NCBI GenBank assembly: GCA_964247725.1
Contig: CAXTVM010000012.1
Span: forward strand, 1 to 64,000
Direction of reading: 5' to 3'
DNA: 64,000 nt
Origin: Lichenicola sp964247725
GTDB taxonomy: Bacteria; Pseudomonadota; Alphaproteobacteria; Acetobacterales; Acetobacteraceae
Positions within the stretch are counted from its first letter, which is position 1, and each line of letters opens with the position of its first letter. Positions 52,361 to 61,122 of this stretch are shown in pieces. The position numbers were made by a program, and so were the translations under genes. The notes beneath the pieces are model-generated. The model was given only the letters and a program-made list of their open reading frames with translations. It had not been told where the DNA came from and did no database searches.

Positions 52361-52801
52361 TCAGCCGTCACGCACAGTGCGGTCGAGCGTCATCCAGCGA
52401 TCGTCGGGCTCGCCGCGCCGGAAGCCGTACCGGACGTAGAGCCCGTGCGCGTCGGCGGTGGCCAGCGTCCAGTGCGTCACTGTCGCGAGCTCGGGATGAG
52501 CCAGGATCGCGGCGACCAGCGCCGTGCCCAGCCCCCGCCCGCGCGAGGCCGGGCAGATCACCAGGTCGCCAAGATGGGCGCGGAAGGTGCGGTCGGTCAG
52601 CAGCCTGGCGCAGCCGGCCGGGCTGCCGTCCGGAGCATACACGCCAAAGCAGAGGCAGTTGGCCCAGCTGCGCTCGGTCAGTGCCGGCGGTCGGCCGGCG
52701 GCCCAGTAGGCTTCGGCCAGCATGGCGTGCACGAAGCCCATGTCCAGGCGGGCGCGGTCGTCGCTGATCACGTGCCCGTCCGGCAGCACGACCTCGTGCA
52801 T
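52361..52801 (-). CDS. GNAT-family N-acetyltransferase
   Basis: A 146-residue acetyltransferase. The acetyl-CoA loop is CPASRGRGLGTALVAAILAH, preceded by the beta4 strand LLTDRTFRAHLGDLVI and followed by WTLATADAHGLYVRYGFRRG. The N-terminus MHEVVLPDGHVISDDRARLD and VHAMLAEAYWAAGRP match the small GNAT subgroup that starts with a (I)SxDxxRLD motif. It lies directly downstream of lexA on the same strand. The acceptor is unknown. Confidence 0.88.
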   Translation of the reverse strand: MHEVVLPDGHVISDDRARLDMGFVHAMLAEAYWAAGRPPALTERSWANCLCFGVYAPDGSPAGCARLLTDRTFRAHLGDLVICPASRGRGLGTALVAAILAHPELATVTHWTLATADAHGLYVRYGFRRGEPDDRWMTLDRTVRDG

Positions 52802-52821
52802 GGCGGGCCTGCCGGGTCGGC

Positions 52822-53580
52822 TCAGTAGCGGCGCAGCAGCCCGACCAGCCGTCCCTGCACCCGCACGCGGTCGGAGGGCACGATCCGGGTCTCGTAGCGC
52901 ACGTTGGCCGGTTCCAGCGCCACCGCGCTGCCGCGCCGGCGCAGGCGCTTCAGCGTCACCTCGCCGTCGTCGATCAGCGCCACCACGATCTGGCCGTTCT
53001 CGGCGGTGTCGTCGCGGCGGATGATGACGGTGTCGCCGTCCAGGATGCCGGCCTCGACCATGGAGTCGCCGGCGACCTCGAGCGCGTAGTGCTCGCCGCC
53101 GCCGATCAGCGCCATCGGCACCTCGACATGGGTGCCGGTGTCGCGCAGCGCCTCGATCGGCAGGCCGGCGGCGATGCGGCCGTACATCGGCAGCTGCACC
53201 GCGCCCGCATCTGCGGCGGCGCGCACGCCGGACAGCTTCTGGTGGAAGTCGCCCTTGATCACGTTGGGCGCGAAGCTCGAGCCGTCGGCGGCCGTCGCCT
53301 CGGCACCCGCGTCGACGGCGAGGACCGCGCGCTCCGGGCCCGGCGCCACCGCCAGCCGGGCGCCGCCGTCCGGCAGCCGCAGCACCTCGAGCGCCCGCGC
53401 CCGGTGATGCCGGCGGCGCAGGAAGCCGCGCTCCTCCAGCGCCGAGATCAGCCGGTGGATGCCCGACTTCGAGCGCAGGTTCAGCGCGTCCTTCATCTCG
53501 TCGAAGCTCGGCGAGAAGCCGGTCTCCTTCAGGTGCACGTCGATGTAGCTCAGCAACTCGTGCTGCTTGCGCGTGAGCAT
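52822..53580 (-). CDS. lexA: SOS repressor LexA
   Basis: A 252-residue repressor. The N-terminal winged helix reads MLTRKQHELLSYIDVHLKET and SFDEMKDALNLRSKSGIHRL. The S24 autoprotease domain has the Ala138-Gly139 cleavage bond (GRIAAGLPIE), Ser173 (VAGDSMVEAG) and Lys211 (EVTLKRLRR). ATG 53580 is the family start. A perfect GTTC-N7-GTTC box lies 42 bases upstream, indicating autoregulation. In alphaproteobacteria lexA usually follows moeA, as here, although a dispersed repeat separates them. Confidence 0.97.
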   Translation of the reverse strand: MLTRKQHELLSYIDVHLKETGFSPSFDEMKDALNLRSKSGIHRLISALEERGFLRRRHHRARALEVLRLPDGGARLAVAPGPERAVLAVDAGAEATAADGSSFAPNVIKGDFHQKLSGVRAAADAGAVQLPMYGRIAAGLPIEALRDTGTHVEVPMALIGGGEHYALEVAGDSMVEAGILDGDTVIIRRDDTAENGQIVVALIDDGEVTLKRLRRRGSAVALEPANVRYETRIVPSDRVRVQGRLVGLLRRY

Positions 53581-53621
53581 CAAGGACCTCCAACCTGGAA
53601 CAAAGCAGCAACTATGTCTTT

Positions 53622-53636
53622 GTTCTATATTGGTTC
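53622..53636. promoter_or_regulatory. SOS box (LexA operator)
   Basis: GTTCTATATTGGTTC fits the alphaproteobacterial LexA site GTTC-N7-GTTC exactly. It lies 42-56 bases upstream of the lexA start, so LexA probably represses its own gene. Confidence 0.9.
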
Positions 53637-53669
53637 CCGATGCCCGGTCAAGCGCTGTCGGCGCGTCGG

Positions 53670-53792
53670 GAAAGGCCAGGGGCTCTGCTCCTGGACCCCG
53701 CCAGAGGCGGAGCCTCTGGACACCATTCCGCAAGAATGGGGTTCCAAGGGCCGCGGCCCTTGGCGGGTCCAGGGCAGAGCCCTGGCCTTCCT
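53670..53792. repeat. Dispersed palindromic element, copy 9 (type II core)
   Basis: AAAGGCCAGGGGCTCTGCTC to CAGAGCCCTGGCCTTCCT, with the type II core GGACCCCGCCAGAGGCGGAG and CCAAGGGCCGCGGCCCTTGG. It lies between moeA and lexA; its right end touches the moeA stop. Confidence 0.92.
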
Positions 53793-55014
53793 AAATCCCG
53801 AGACGATCCAATCGCAGGATCTCCACGGTGTCGCCAGCCCCAAGTGCCGGCGCGTGCGGCGCCCGCAGGATCAGCGCCTCGCACTCGGCGAGCCGACGCA
53901 GCATGCCGGAATCCTGGCGCGGGAACGGCGTCACCACGAAGCCGCCATCCTCCGCCACCGTCAGCGACGCCCGCAGATGGTCGGCGCGGTGGTCGTTGGC
54001 GCCCAGGGCCGTGCCGAGCCGGGCCCGCTCGCGCGCCGGCGCCGCGTCCGAAGCGGCCTCGCCCGACAGCACCGCCAGCGCCGGCATCAGGAACAGCAGC
54101 GCGCAGACCAGCGCCGAGACCGGGTTGCCGGGCAGGCCCAGCACCGGCAGCCGCACGTCGCCCGCCCCGATGCTGCCGTGCATCAGCGGCTTGCCCGGCC
54201 GCATGGCGATCTTCCAGAAGTCGATCTCCAGCCCTCGGCGGCCGAGCCCGCTCTGCACCAGGTCGTAGTCGCCGACGCTGGCGCCGCCGATGGTGACCAG
54301 CATGTCGATGCCGGCCAGTCCATCGGTGGCGGCCTCGATCGCGGCGGCGTCGTCTCGGGCCAGCGGCAGCAGCACCGGCGTCGCTCCGGCGGCCCGCACC
54401 AGCGCGGCCAGCATCGGCGCATTGGAGTTCACCACGCCGCCGGGCGGCACCGGCTCGCCGGGCAGCGCCAGCTCGTCGCCGGTCGCCAGCAGCGCCACCC
54501 GCGGGCGGCGGTGCACCGCCACCCAGGCGTGGTTGCCGGCCGCGGCCACGCCGACGTCGCGGGCGCCGATCCGGCGTCCGGCCGGCACCAGCACGTCGCC
54601 GACGGCGAAGTCCTGGCCACGGCGCCGGATGTGGCGGCCGCTCGCCACCGCTTCCCGCACCAGCACGGAGTCGCCGGCGCGCTCCGCGTCCTCCTGGATC
54701 AGCACGCAGTCGCTGCCATCGGGCATCACGCTGCCGGTGAACAGCCGCACGCACTCCCCGGGCCCGACCGCGCTTGCGAACGGATGCCCGGCCGGCGCCT
54801 CGCCGCACACGCGCAGCCGGGCGCCCGGGGCGGCGTCGGCGGCCCGCAGCGCGTAGCCGTCCATCGCCGAGATGTCGGCCGGCGGGTTGTGCAGCCGCGC
54901 CCGCAGCGGCGCCGCCGCGACCCGGCCCCAGGCCTCGGGCAGCGCCACGATCTCCGCCGGCAGCGGCCGCAGCGGCGCCAGGATCCGGGCCCTGGCTTCA
55001 TCGACGGTGAGCAT
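53791..55014 (-). CDS. moeA: Molybdopterin molybdenumtransferase MoeA
   Basis: A 407-residue enzyme inserting molybdate into adenylated molybdopterin. The N-terminus MLTVDEARARILAPLRPLPA and PADISAMDGYALRAADA are typical. Key stretches are VRLFTGSVMPDGSDCVLIQE, VALLATGDELALPGEPVPPG, TIGGASVGDYDLVQSGLGRR and MRPGKPLMHGSIGAG then LPVLGLPGNPVSALVCALLF. It complements mobB, moaD and moaE about 6-8 kb away. It lies upstream of lexA on the same strand. Confidence 0.95.
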   Translation of the reverse strand: MLTVDEARARILAPLRPLPAEIVALPEAWGRVAAAPLRARLHNPPADISAMDGYALRAADAAPGARLRVCGEAPAGHPFASAVGPGECVRLFTGSVMPDGSDCVLIQEDAERAGDSVLVREAVASGRHIRRRGQDFAVGDVLVPAGRRIGARDVGVAAAGNHAWVAVHRRPRVALLATGDELALPGEPVPPGGVVNSNAPMLAALVRAAGATPVLLPLARDDAAAIEAATDGLAGIDMLVTIGGASVGDYDLVQSGLGRRGLEIDFWKIAMRPGKPLMHGSIGAGDVRLPVLGLPGNPVSALVCALLFLMPALAVLSGEAASDAAPARERARLGTALGANDHRADHLRASLTVAEDGGFVVTPFPRQDSGMLRRLAECEALILRAPHAPALGAGDTVEILRLDRLGI

Positions 55015-55072
55015 TCGGCGGTTCTAACCTGTCGCCGTAGGCTCCGACAGCCGGACGCGGCGAACACGCACA

Positions 55073-55270
55073 GCTATCGCATGAGAAAGAAGGTCAGGGG
55101 CTTTGCCCCCGGACCCCACTGGGGCCGCGGGCCCCAGACCCGGATTCATTAACGTTCCACTTTCATGCACGGACTGTCTTCTTACGAATCGGGGTTTGGG
55201 GGCCCGCGGCCCCAACGGGTCCAGGGCAGCGCCCTGGCCTTCTCCTTCCACTTCTCCTCAAATGCGATAG
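55073..55270. repeat. Dispersed palindromic element, copy 10
   Basis: A full-length copy: the left end GCTATCGCATGAGAAAGAAG, the right end TTCTCCTCAAATGCGATAGG. The core holds GGGGCCGCGGGCCCC, a unique spacer ACGTTCCACTTTCATGCACG and GGGGCCCGCGGCCCC. It lies between the divergent moeA and rpmG. Confidence 0.93.
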
Positions 55271-55387
55271 GCTTGGACAGACACGGCGCTTGACCCCGGC
55301 CGCGCGCATGCGCATTTTCCGCTACCGTTCGGTCCGAAGCTGCGACCGGGTAGCGACCGCGGCGGCAGGCAGAGGCTCCAAGGACCC

Positions 55388-55555
55388 ATGGCAAAGAGCA
55401 ACACGATCCAGATCAAGCTGGTGTCCAGCGCCGACACCGGGCACTTCTACGTCACCAAGAAGAATGCGCGGGCGCAGACCGGCAAGCTGTCGCTGAAGAA
55501 ATACGACCCCGTCGCCCGCAAGCACGTCGAGTACCGGGAAGCCAAGATCAAGTGA
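55388..55555 (+). CDS. rpmG: 50S ribosomal protein L33
   Basis: A 55-residue ribosomal protein beginning MAKSNTIQIKLVSSADTGHF and ending YDPVARKHVEYREAKIK. The internal YVTKKNARAQTGKLSLKKYD is the L33 signature. This version lacks the zinc-binding cysteines, as is usual in alphaproteobacteria. It is convergent with ftsB, with a GC hairpin in the gap. Confidence 0.97.
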   Translation: MAKSNTIQIKLVSSADTGHFYVTKKNARAQTGKLSLKKYDPVARKHVEYREAKIK

Positions 55556-55562
55556 TCCGGAT

Positions 55563-55583
55563 GGGGGCCGCCCGCCGGCCCCC
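55563..55583. terminator. Candidate bidirectional terminator hairpin between rpmG and ftsB
   Basis: GGGGGCC and GGCCCCC arms around a 7-base loop lie 8 bases after the rpmG stop, in the convergent gap. No T-run follows, so termination efficiency is uncertain. Confidence 0.5.
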
Positions 55584-55592
55584 GGTCCCGTC

Positions 55593-55919
55593 TCAGTACA
55601 GCCGATTGTTGCCGTAGGGGACGACCAGCTCGTTCGGCTCCGCCAGGTTCAGCATCGAGCGCGAGCGCTCGTCCAGCGTATCGGCGTCGAGTTCGCTGTC
55701 CCGCAGCCCAGACACCCTCCGCGTCCAGGCCGCCTGCTCGGCGATCGCCGCATCCTTCGCCGTGTCGGCCCGATCGAGCAGCGCAAGCTGGTTGCGGTAG
55801 CTCTGCAGCCCGTGTTCGCCCTGGGTGGCGTTCCAGCCGAAATACCCGACCAGCGACAGGAACAGCAGCGGCGGCAGAGCCGCCCGGACCTTGCGCTTGA
55901 CCGCACGCGCGAAACTCAT
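55593..55919 (-). CDS. Septum formation initiator / FtsB-like cell division protein
   Basis: A 108-residue bitopic protein. A basic N-terminus (MSFARAVKRKVRAAL) precedes one TM helix (PPLLFLSLVGYFGWNA), then a coiled coil (LQSYRNQLALLDRADTAKDA, AIAEQAAWTRRVSGL) and the conserved DADTLDERSRSMLNLAEPNE. FtsB bridges FtsL and FtsQ in the divisome. In alphaproteobacteria it normally follows eno on the same strand; here an amidinotransferase gene and a repeat lie between. ATG 55919 is preferred to the longer frame. Confidence 0.88.
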   Translation of the reverse strand: MSFARAVKRKVRAALPPLLFLSLVGYFGWNATQGEHGLQSYRNQLALLDRADTAKDAAIAEQAAWTRRVSGLRDSELDADTLDERSRSMLNLAEPNELVVPYGNNRLY

Positions 55920-56070
55920 CGCCTCATCTCTCCGTCCCAGCGTGCTCGCGCCCGCGTGATCGCGCGGCGACCCTAGCGCGACCACAGTGCCGCTTGCTAT
56001 GTCGCAGCGCGGGCTCCGACGATTTTCGCGCCCTGTGACCGACCCGACACGTCGCGACGAGGCCCCGCCG

Positions 56071-56916
56071 ATGCCCAGCTTTCTCCTGGTCCCGCCGACG
56101 CACTACGAGGTGTCGTACGCCATCAACCCGTGGATGCGCCCGGGCACCTGGTCCGAGAGCCCGGCCGCGCATCGGGCCAAGGCCGGCGCCGCGTTCCAGG
56201 CGCTGCGGCGGGCGCTGCGCGAGGCCGGCGGCGAGGTCGAGATCGTCGAGGGCGCCGCCGGCCTGCCGGACATGGTGTTCCCGGCCAACGCCGCCATCGT
56301 GCTGGACCGCAAGGCGCTGGTGGCGAGCTTCCGGCATCCGCAGCGCCAGGGCGAGACGCCCTTGTTCCAGGCGGCGTTCGAGGCGCTGCGCGGCCGCGGG
56401 CTGCTCGACGAGGTCGTGACGCTGCCCGACGGCCTGGTCCAGGAAGGGGCCGGCGACTGCATCTGGGACCGGACCCGGCGGCTCGCCTGGACCGGCTACG
56501 GTCCTCGCTCCAGTCCCGGATCGCCCGCGCACGTGGCGCAGGTCTTCGGCATCGACCACATCCCGCTCGAGCTCGCCACTGAGCAGTTCTACCACCTCGA
56601 CACCTGCCTCTGCGTGCTGCCGCACGGCGAGGTGTTCTTCTATCCCCCCGCCTTCACCCGGGCCGGGATCGCCGCCATCCACGCTTCCGTGCCGCCGGAG
56701 CTGCGCCTGGAGGCCGAGCCCGACGACGCCGCCCGGTTCTGCGTCAACGCCGTGGCGCTGGACCGCACGGTGGTGATGGCGCAGGCGACGCCGCGGCTGC
56801 GGGCCCGCTTCGCCGAGCGCGGCTACCACGTGAAGGAGGTCGGGCTGCAGCCGTTCATCCTGAGCGGCGGCGGCGCCTACTGCATGACGCTGCGGCTGGA
56901 CCTGTTCACAGTATAG
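56071..56916 (+). CDS. Amidinotransferase-family protein (dimethylarginase/arginine deiminase-like)
   Basis: A 281-residue guanidine-modifying-enzyme fold protein. It starts MPSFLLVPPTHYEVSYAINP; LPDMVFPANAAIVLD supplies the substrate-binding acidic/Asn loop, QFYHLDTCLCVLPHGEVFFY the catalytic His, and LSGGGAYCMTLRLDLF the nucleophilic Cys near the end. The family includes dimethylarginine dimethylaminohydrolase and arginine/ornithine-processing enzymes. The exact substrate is not decided by sequence. ATG 56071 follows GACGAGG; the upstream frame from 55987 overlaps the ftsB promoter region. Confidence 0.85.
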   Translation: MPSFLLVPPTHYEVSYAINPWMRPGTWSESPAAHRAKAGAAFQALRRALREAGGEVEIVEGAAGLPDMVFPANAAIVLDRKALVASFRHPQRQGETPLFQAAFEALRGRGLLDEVVTLPDGLVQEGAGDCIWDRTRRLAWTGYGPRSSPGSPAHVAQVFGIDHIPLELATEQFYHLDTCLCVLPHGEVFFYPPAFTRAGIAAIHASVPPELRLEAEPDDAARFCVNAVALDRTVVMAQATPRLRARFAERGYHVKEVGLQPFILSGGGAYCMTLRLDLFTV

Positions 56917-56918
56917 TT

Positions 56919-57036
56919 AAGGAAGGCAGGGCTCTGCCCTGGACCCGTCAAGGGCCGCGGCCCTTGGAACCCATTCCTTAAGTCAAGGAGTCCAGAGGCT
57001 CGCCTCTGGCGGGGTCAGGGGGCAGGGCCCCTGGCC
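56919..57036. repeat. Dispersed palindromic element, copy 11 (type II core)
   Basis: AAGGAAGGCAGGGCTCTGCC to GGGCAGGGCCCCTGGCCCT, with the type II core CAAGGGCCGCGGCCCTTG and TCCAGAGGCTCGCCTCTGGC. It lies between the convergent amidinotransferase gene and eno; its end abuts the eno stop codon. Confidence 0.9.
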
Positions 57037-58314
57037 CTACTGCTTCAGGATCGTCCGCCCCGCATACCGTGCCGCACTCTCCAGCTCCGCCTCGATCCGG
57101 ATCAGCTGGTTGTATTTCGCGGTCCGGTCCGACCGCGACAGCGAGCCGGTCTTGATCTGCCCGCAGTTGGTCGCCACCGCCAGGTCGGCGATGGTGCTGT
57201 CCTCGGTCTCGCCGGAGCGGTGGCTCATCACCGCGGTGTAGCCGGCCCGGTGCGCCAGCTCGACCGCCTCCAGCGTCTCCGACAGCGTGCCGATCTGGTT
57301 CACCTTGACCAGGATCGAGTTGGCCGTGCGGGCGGCGATGCCGCGGCGCAGCCGCTCTGGGTTGGTCACGAACAGGTCGTCGCCGACCAGCTGCATCCGA
57401 GCACCCAGCACGCTGGTCAGGTGCGCCCAGCCCTCCCAGTCGTCCTCGGCGCAGCCATCCTCGATCGAGACGATCGGATAGCGCCGGCTGAGCTCGTCGA
57501 GGTAGGCCACCATGCCGCCGGCGTCGAACGACTTGCCCTCGCCCTCCAGCTCGTAGCGTCCGTCCCGGTAGAATTCGGTGGAGGCGCAGTCGAGCGCGAA
57601 GGTGATGTCGTCTCCGGGCCGGTAGCCGGCCTTCTCCACCGCCCGGGTGATGAAGGCCAGCGCCTCGTCCGCCGACTTCAGGCCCGGCGCGAAGCCGCCC
57701 TCGTCGCCGACGTTGGTGTTGTGGCCAGCCTCCTTCAGCCCCTTCTTCAGCTGCGCGAAGATCTCCGAGCCCATCCGGATCGCGTCGGCGACGGTGGCGG
57801 CGCCGACCGGCTGGATCATGAATTCCTGGATGTCGATCGGGTTGTCGGCATGCTGGCCGCCGTTGATGATGTTCATCATCGGCACCGGCAGGGTGCGGGC
57901 GTACACGCCCCCGACATAGCGGTAGAGCGGGACCTGCAGCTCCTCCGCCGAGGCCTTGGCCACCGCCAGCGACACCGCCAGGATCGCGTTGGCGCCCAGG
58001 CGGGACTTGTTCGGCGTGCCGTCCAGGTCGATCATGGCGTCGTCGATCGCCACCTGCTCGGTGGACTCCGCCCCCGACAGCGCCTCCAGGATCTCGCCCT
58101 CGGCGAACGCCACCGCCTGCAGCACGCCCTTGCCGCCGTAGCGGGCGGGGTCGCCGTCGCGCAGCTCGGCCGCCTCGTGCGCCCCGGTCGAGGCGCCCGA
58201 CGGCACCGCTGCGCGGCCCTTGGCGCCGGACGCCAGCTCGACGTCGACCTCGACGGTGGGGTTGCCGCGGCTGTCCAGGATCTCGCGCGCGACGATGTCG
58301 ACGATGGCGCTCAT
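57037..58314 (-). CDS. eno: Enolase
   Basis: A 425-residue glycolytic enzyme interconverting 2-phosphoglycerate and phosphoenolpyruvate. It has IVDIVAREILDSRGNPTVEV, VPSGASTGAHEAAELRDGDP, NIINGGQHADNPIDIQEFMI, VGDEGGFAPGLKSADEALAF, YPIVSIEDGCAEDDWEGWAH (metal site), KVNQIGTLSETLEAVELAHR and VMSHRSGETEDSTIADLAVA. All catalytic segments are intact. The longer frame upstream in another phase is spurious. Confidence 0.98.
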   Translation of the reverse strand: MSAIVDIVAREILDSRGNPTVEVDVELASGAKGRAAVPSGASTGAHEAAELRDGDPARYGGKGVLQAVAFAEGEILEALSGAESTEQVAIDDAMIDLDGTPNKSRLGANAILAVSLAVAKASAEELQVPLYRYVGGVYARTLPVPMMNIINGGQHADNPIDIQEFMIQPVGAATVADAIRMGSEIFAQLKKGLKEAGHNTNVGDEGGFAPGLKSADEALAFITRAVEKAGYRPGDDITFALDCASTEFYRDGRYELEGEGKSFDAGGMVAYLDELSRRYPIVSIEDGCAEDDWEGWAHLTSVLGARMQLVGDDLFVTNPERLRRGIAARTANSILVKVNQIGTLSETLEAVELAHRAGYTAVMSHRSGETEDSTIADLAVATNCGQIKTGSLSRSDRTAKYNQLIRIEAELESAARYAGRTILKQ

Positions 58315-58420
58315 GGGGTATGCCTGCTGTCTGTTTCGCCCGTCGCTTCTTCACCATCTCGCCAGGCTTTCCGCAAGGCCGGCCGCATGACCCGGCCCCC
58401 ACCCCAAGGAGACCGTCCCG

Positions 58421-58894
58421 ATGCACCGCCTGCCGTTCCTCGCCATCGTGCTCGGCCTCGGTGGGCTGGTGCCGTTCGTCGCCGGCGCCGCTCTCATCCT
58501 GTTCTTTTCCGCCGACGTGCCGGTGCCGCGCCTGCTGGCCGCCTTCATCGACTACGCGGCGGTGATCCTCTCCTTTCTCGGCGCGGTGCATTGGGGCCTC
58601 GCCCTGGCCGGCGATCCGCACGGCGTGGCGGTGCGGCCCGGCGCGAACCGCGCCCGCCTGGCGCTGGGAGTGCTGCCGGCGCTGATCGGCTGGGCGGCGC
58701 TGATGATCCCGCTGGTGGCCTCGCCGCCGCTGGCCCTGGCGGTACTGCTGGCGGGCTTCCTCGGCACCGCCTTCGTCGAGGCGCGGGCGGGGCGGCGTGG
58801 CCTGATGCCGCCCGGCTACATGACGCTGCGCTGGCTGCTCACCGCCGTGGTCGCGTTGTGCCTGGCCGGAGTGCTGCTCGCGCGTCTGGTGTAG
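58421..58894 (+). CDS. DUF3429 membrane protein
   Basis: A 157-residue inner-membrane protein with four or five hydrophobic helices. DYAAVILSFLGAVHWGLALA is the DUF3429 hallmark, followed by LGVLPALIGWAALMIPLVAS and GLMPPGYMTLRWLLTAVVAL. The family is widespread in proteobacteria and has no assigned function. ATG 58421 follows AAGGAG, a good ribosome-binding site. It is divergent from eno. Confidence 0.88.
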   Translation: MHRLPFLAIVLGLGGLVPFVAGAALILFFSADVPVPRLLAAFIDYAAVILSFLGAVHWGLALAGDPHGVAVRPGANRARLALGVLPALIGWAALMIPLVASPPLALAVLLAGFLGTAFVEARAGRRGLMPPGYMTLRWLLTAVVALCLAGVLLARLV

Positions 58895-58936
58895 GGGCGG
58901 ACCGGGCCGCCGATCCCCGGCCCGGGTCCGCTCGGA

Positions 58937-60181
58937 CTACGCCGTCGCGCGGAATTTCCGCCACGTCCCGTAGGTCGCTGAGCGCCAGACCCATTCGAGC
59001 GGCCCGAAGCGGAACGCGCGCAGCCACCACAGGCTGATCGCGATCTGCACGGCCACGATCGCGATCGCCAGCAGGAGGTCGACGGCGGCGCCCGACCGGC
59101 GGATCAGGCCGATCCCGAAGCCGTCGAACACCAGGAAGTAGAAGACGCTCTGGCCGACATAGTTGGTGAGCGCCATCCGGCCGAACGCGGCGAGCCCGCT
59201 CAGCACGACGCCGCGTGCCTCCACGCGGCACGGCACGATCAGGACCGCCACGTAGCCGAACGCCCGGGTCGGCGTCGCGGCATCCTCGGCGACGTGCGCC
59301 AGGACGCGCAGCGCCATGGGCCACGAGGACAGGCCGGCCCCCGCGACCGGCCCGAGCAGCGAGAGCAGCAGGCCGGCGGGCAGCATCGTCGCCGCGAGGC
59401 GGGTCATGAGGGCCGCGCGTCGCTCCGGCTGCTGGAGCCAGCCCTGCCGATAGATCCAAGCTCCGACCAGGAACTGGCCGGCGATCTGCCCTCAGAACGC
59501 GAGAACCTCCACGTTCCCGTAGGTCCTGCCGGCGCGCACGATGCAGGCATGCAGGAGCTGCGGGTAATCGCCTTGGGAGAGGGCGTGCCAGAGCGCTTGG
59601 TGAACCGATCCCATGACCACGTGTCGAGGGAGGCCTGCCGCCAGCAGCGGAGCCGCCTCGGTCGGGAACAGGAGCAGCACGATGCCGGCGACGAGGAGAG
59701 CCCGCGCCGGCAGCCACTGCGTCAGCAGCAGCAGGAACCCGACCAGCGCATAGTCGTGCAGGATGTCGCCGAACCAGAGAAGAAACAGGTGCAGCACCCC
59801 CACGACGAGCAGGAAGGCCAGCCGTCTTGCATAGACGCGGCCGGCATCGGCGCCGCGGCTCGAGACCCGCTCGCTGAACAGCGCGAAGGCGACCCCGAAC
59901 AGGACGCCGAACAGGCACTGCGCCTTGCCGAGGATCAACCAGTCTCCGAGGAAGGCCACCACCCTGTCGAGCGGTGCCGTCGCAAGCGACGCCTGTACGG
60001 CACCTGGCATGAGGGCGCGCGTGGTCTCGAACAGGTTCATCCAGGCGACGCCGAACAGGGCGTAGCCGCGGATGACGTCGATGTCGCGGATCCTGCCGGC
60101 ACCGTCGATGGGCGCTCCGGTGACGGTGACGGGACCGTCACGAAGCCGCGTCGACACGCTCGAAGAACCCGGTCCGGTCAT
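58937..60181 (-). pseudogene. DUF418-family membrane protein interrupted by one in-frame TGA
   Basis: A YeiB/DUF418-type multipass protein of about 414 codons. The first part (60181 to 59492) has RDIDVIRGYALFGVAWMNLF, LILGKAQCLFGVLFGVAFAL, VYARRLAFLLVVGVLHLFLL and GDILHDYALVGFLLLLTQWL. TGA at 59492-59494 replaces what is normally Trp (AF-W-GQIAGQFL). The same frame then continues intact through GQFLVGAWIYRQGWLQQPER, FGRMALTNYVGQSVFYFLVF and the DUF418 end FGPLEWVWRSATYGTWRKF. A single nonsense mutation, or a sequencing error, is the only damage. Function of the family: unknown, possibly transport. Confidence 0.8.
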
Positions 60182-60519
60182 GATGCTCTCCGTTCAACGT
60201 CACCGGGACGCGGAAGCGCCCGCTGCGGAGCGGAGTGCATCGCTCCTGCCAGGCTCGGAGCTTCTTTCGACTCACTGTCTTCTAACAGAAATAGCAGCGA
60301 GGGCAGGGCTCGATTGTCGCCAGTCGCCACGGCTAGGGTCTCTGCGCCAACTCATGACGCGAAACGCCACGCTGATCTCGACGGCTTGGCGCTAGCCCCC
60401 GGTTAGTCCCGGGGCGCTCGATAGCGAAGCGTTCCCGGCGCGTCGCCGCGGCCGGCTGTCGCGGTCGGCGCTCGGCCACGCCGCTGACCCGCGACGACCG
60501 GTTTTCCGGTGCTTGCCGG
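60182..60519. other. Gene-free stretch between the DUF418 and DUF1989 genes
   Basis: About 340 bases with no supported gene, repeat or RNA. It likely carries the promoter of the DUF418 gene and the 3' end of the DUF1989 operon. Confidence 0.5.
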
Positions 60520-61122
60520 TCAGTCGACCCGGTAGCGGATCGGCTTGAACGCGTAATTGTTCGACTGCAGCGCCGAGCAGGCGGTGAGCCCGACGATCAG
60601 GTCGTCCTCGGCCTCGAAGGTGGCGAAGTCGCCAGGCCGGCTCAACGGCGCCGCCACCGTGAGCGCGCCGGTCTCGCCGTCGACGCGCACGTTCATGAAC
60701 ACGTTGAACGCGACCGGGATCTGGTCGGGGCCGATCCCATGCGGCGCCAGCGCCGCCGCCAAGTTGCCGAAGCATCCGCGATGCGGCGCGGCGTCGCCGT
60801 AGATGATGCGGAAGGTGTCGGCCGAACACGGCGTCAGCAGGAAGTCGTGCCGGCCGACCGTGTCCGCCACGATGCGCAGCAGGACCCGGCTGCGGTTCGA
60901 GTAGATCGCGTCGCCAATGGTCAGGAACAGCCGGCTGGCGTAGTCGAGCGTGCGGCCGGACGAGATCACTTCGGCTGTGTCGGCGCGGCTGAACGCCAGC
61001 AGGTCGGCGACCTGCTCGCCTTCCGGATCGATCACCGTCAGGCGCTGTCCCCTGTCCAGCGTGAACGCGACCCCGGAGCGCGGCGCGATCTCGTGCATCC
61101 CGGGATCCGGCTCAGGCGGCAT
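60520..61122 (-). CDS. DUF1989 / urea-carboxylase-associated family protein
   Basis: A 200-residue protein of the DUF1989 family. It has HEIAPRSGVAFTLDRGQRLT, VIDPEGEQVADLLAFSRADT, SSGRTLDYASRLFLTIGDAI and YSNRSRVLLRIVADTVGRHD, then FLLTPCSADTF and a C-terminal cupin-like core ending LTACSALQSNNYAFKPIRYR. Relatives accompany urea carboxylase or guanidine-metabolism enzymes. Its start overlaps the end of the upstream YqcI/YcgG gene by 11 bases, so the two form an operon. Confidence 0.85.
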   Translation of the reverse strand: MPPEPDPGMHEIAPRSGVAFTLDRGQRLTVIDPEGEQVADLLAFSRADTAEVISSGRTLDYASRLFLTIGDAIYSNRSRVLLRIVADTVGRHDFLLTPCSADTFRIIYGDAAPHRGCFGNLAAALAPHGIGPDQIPVAFNVFMNVRVDGETGALTVAAPLSRPGDFATFEAEDDLIVGLTACSALQSNNYAFKPIRYRVD

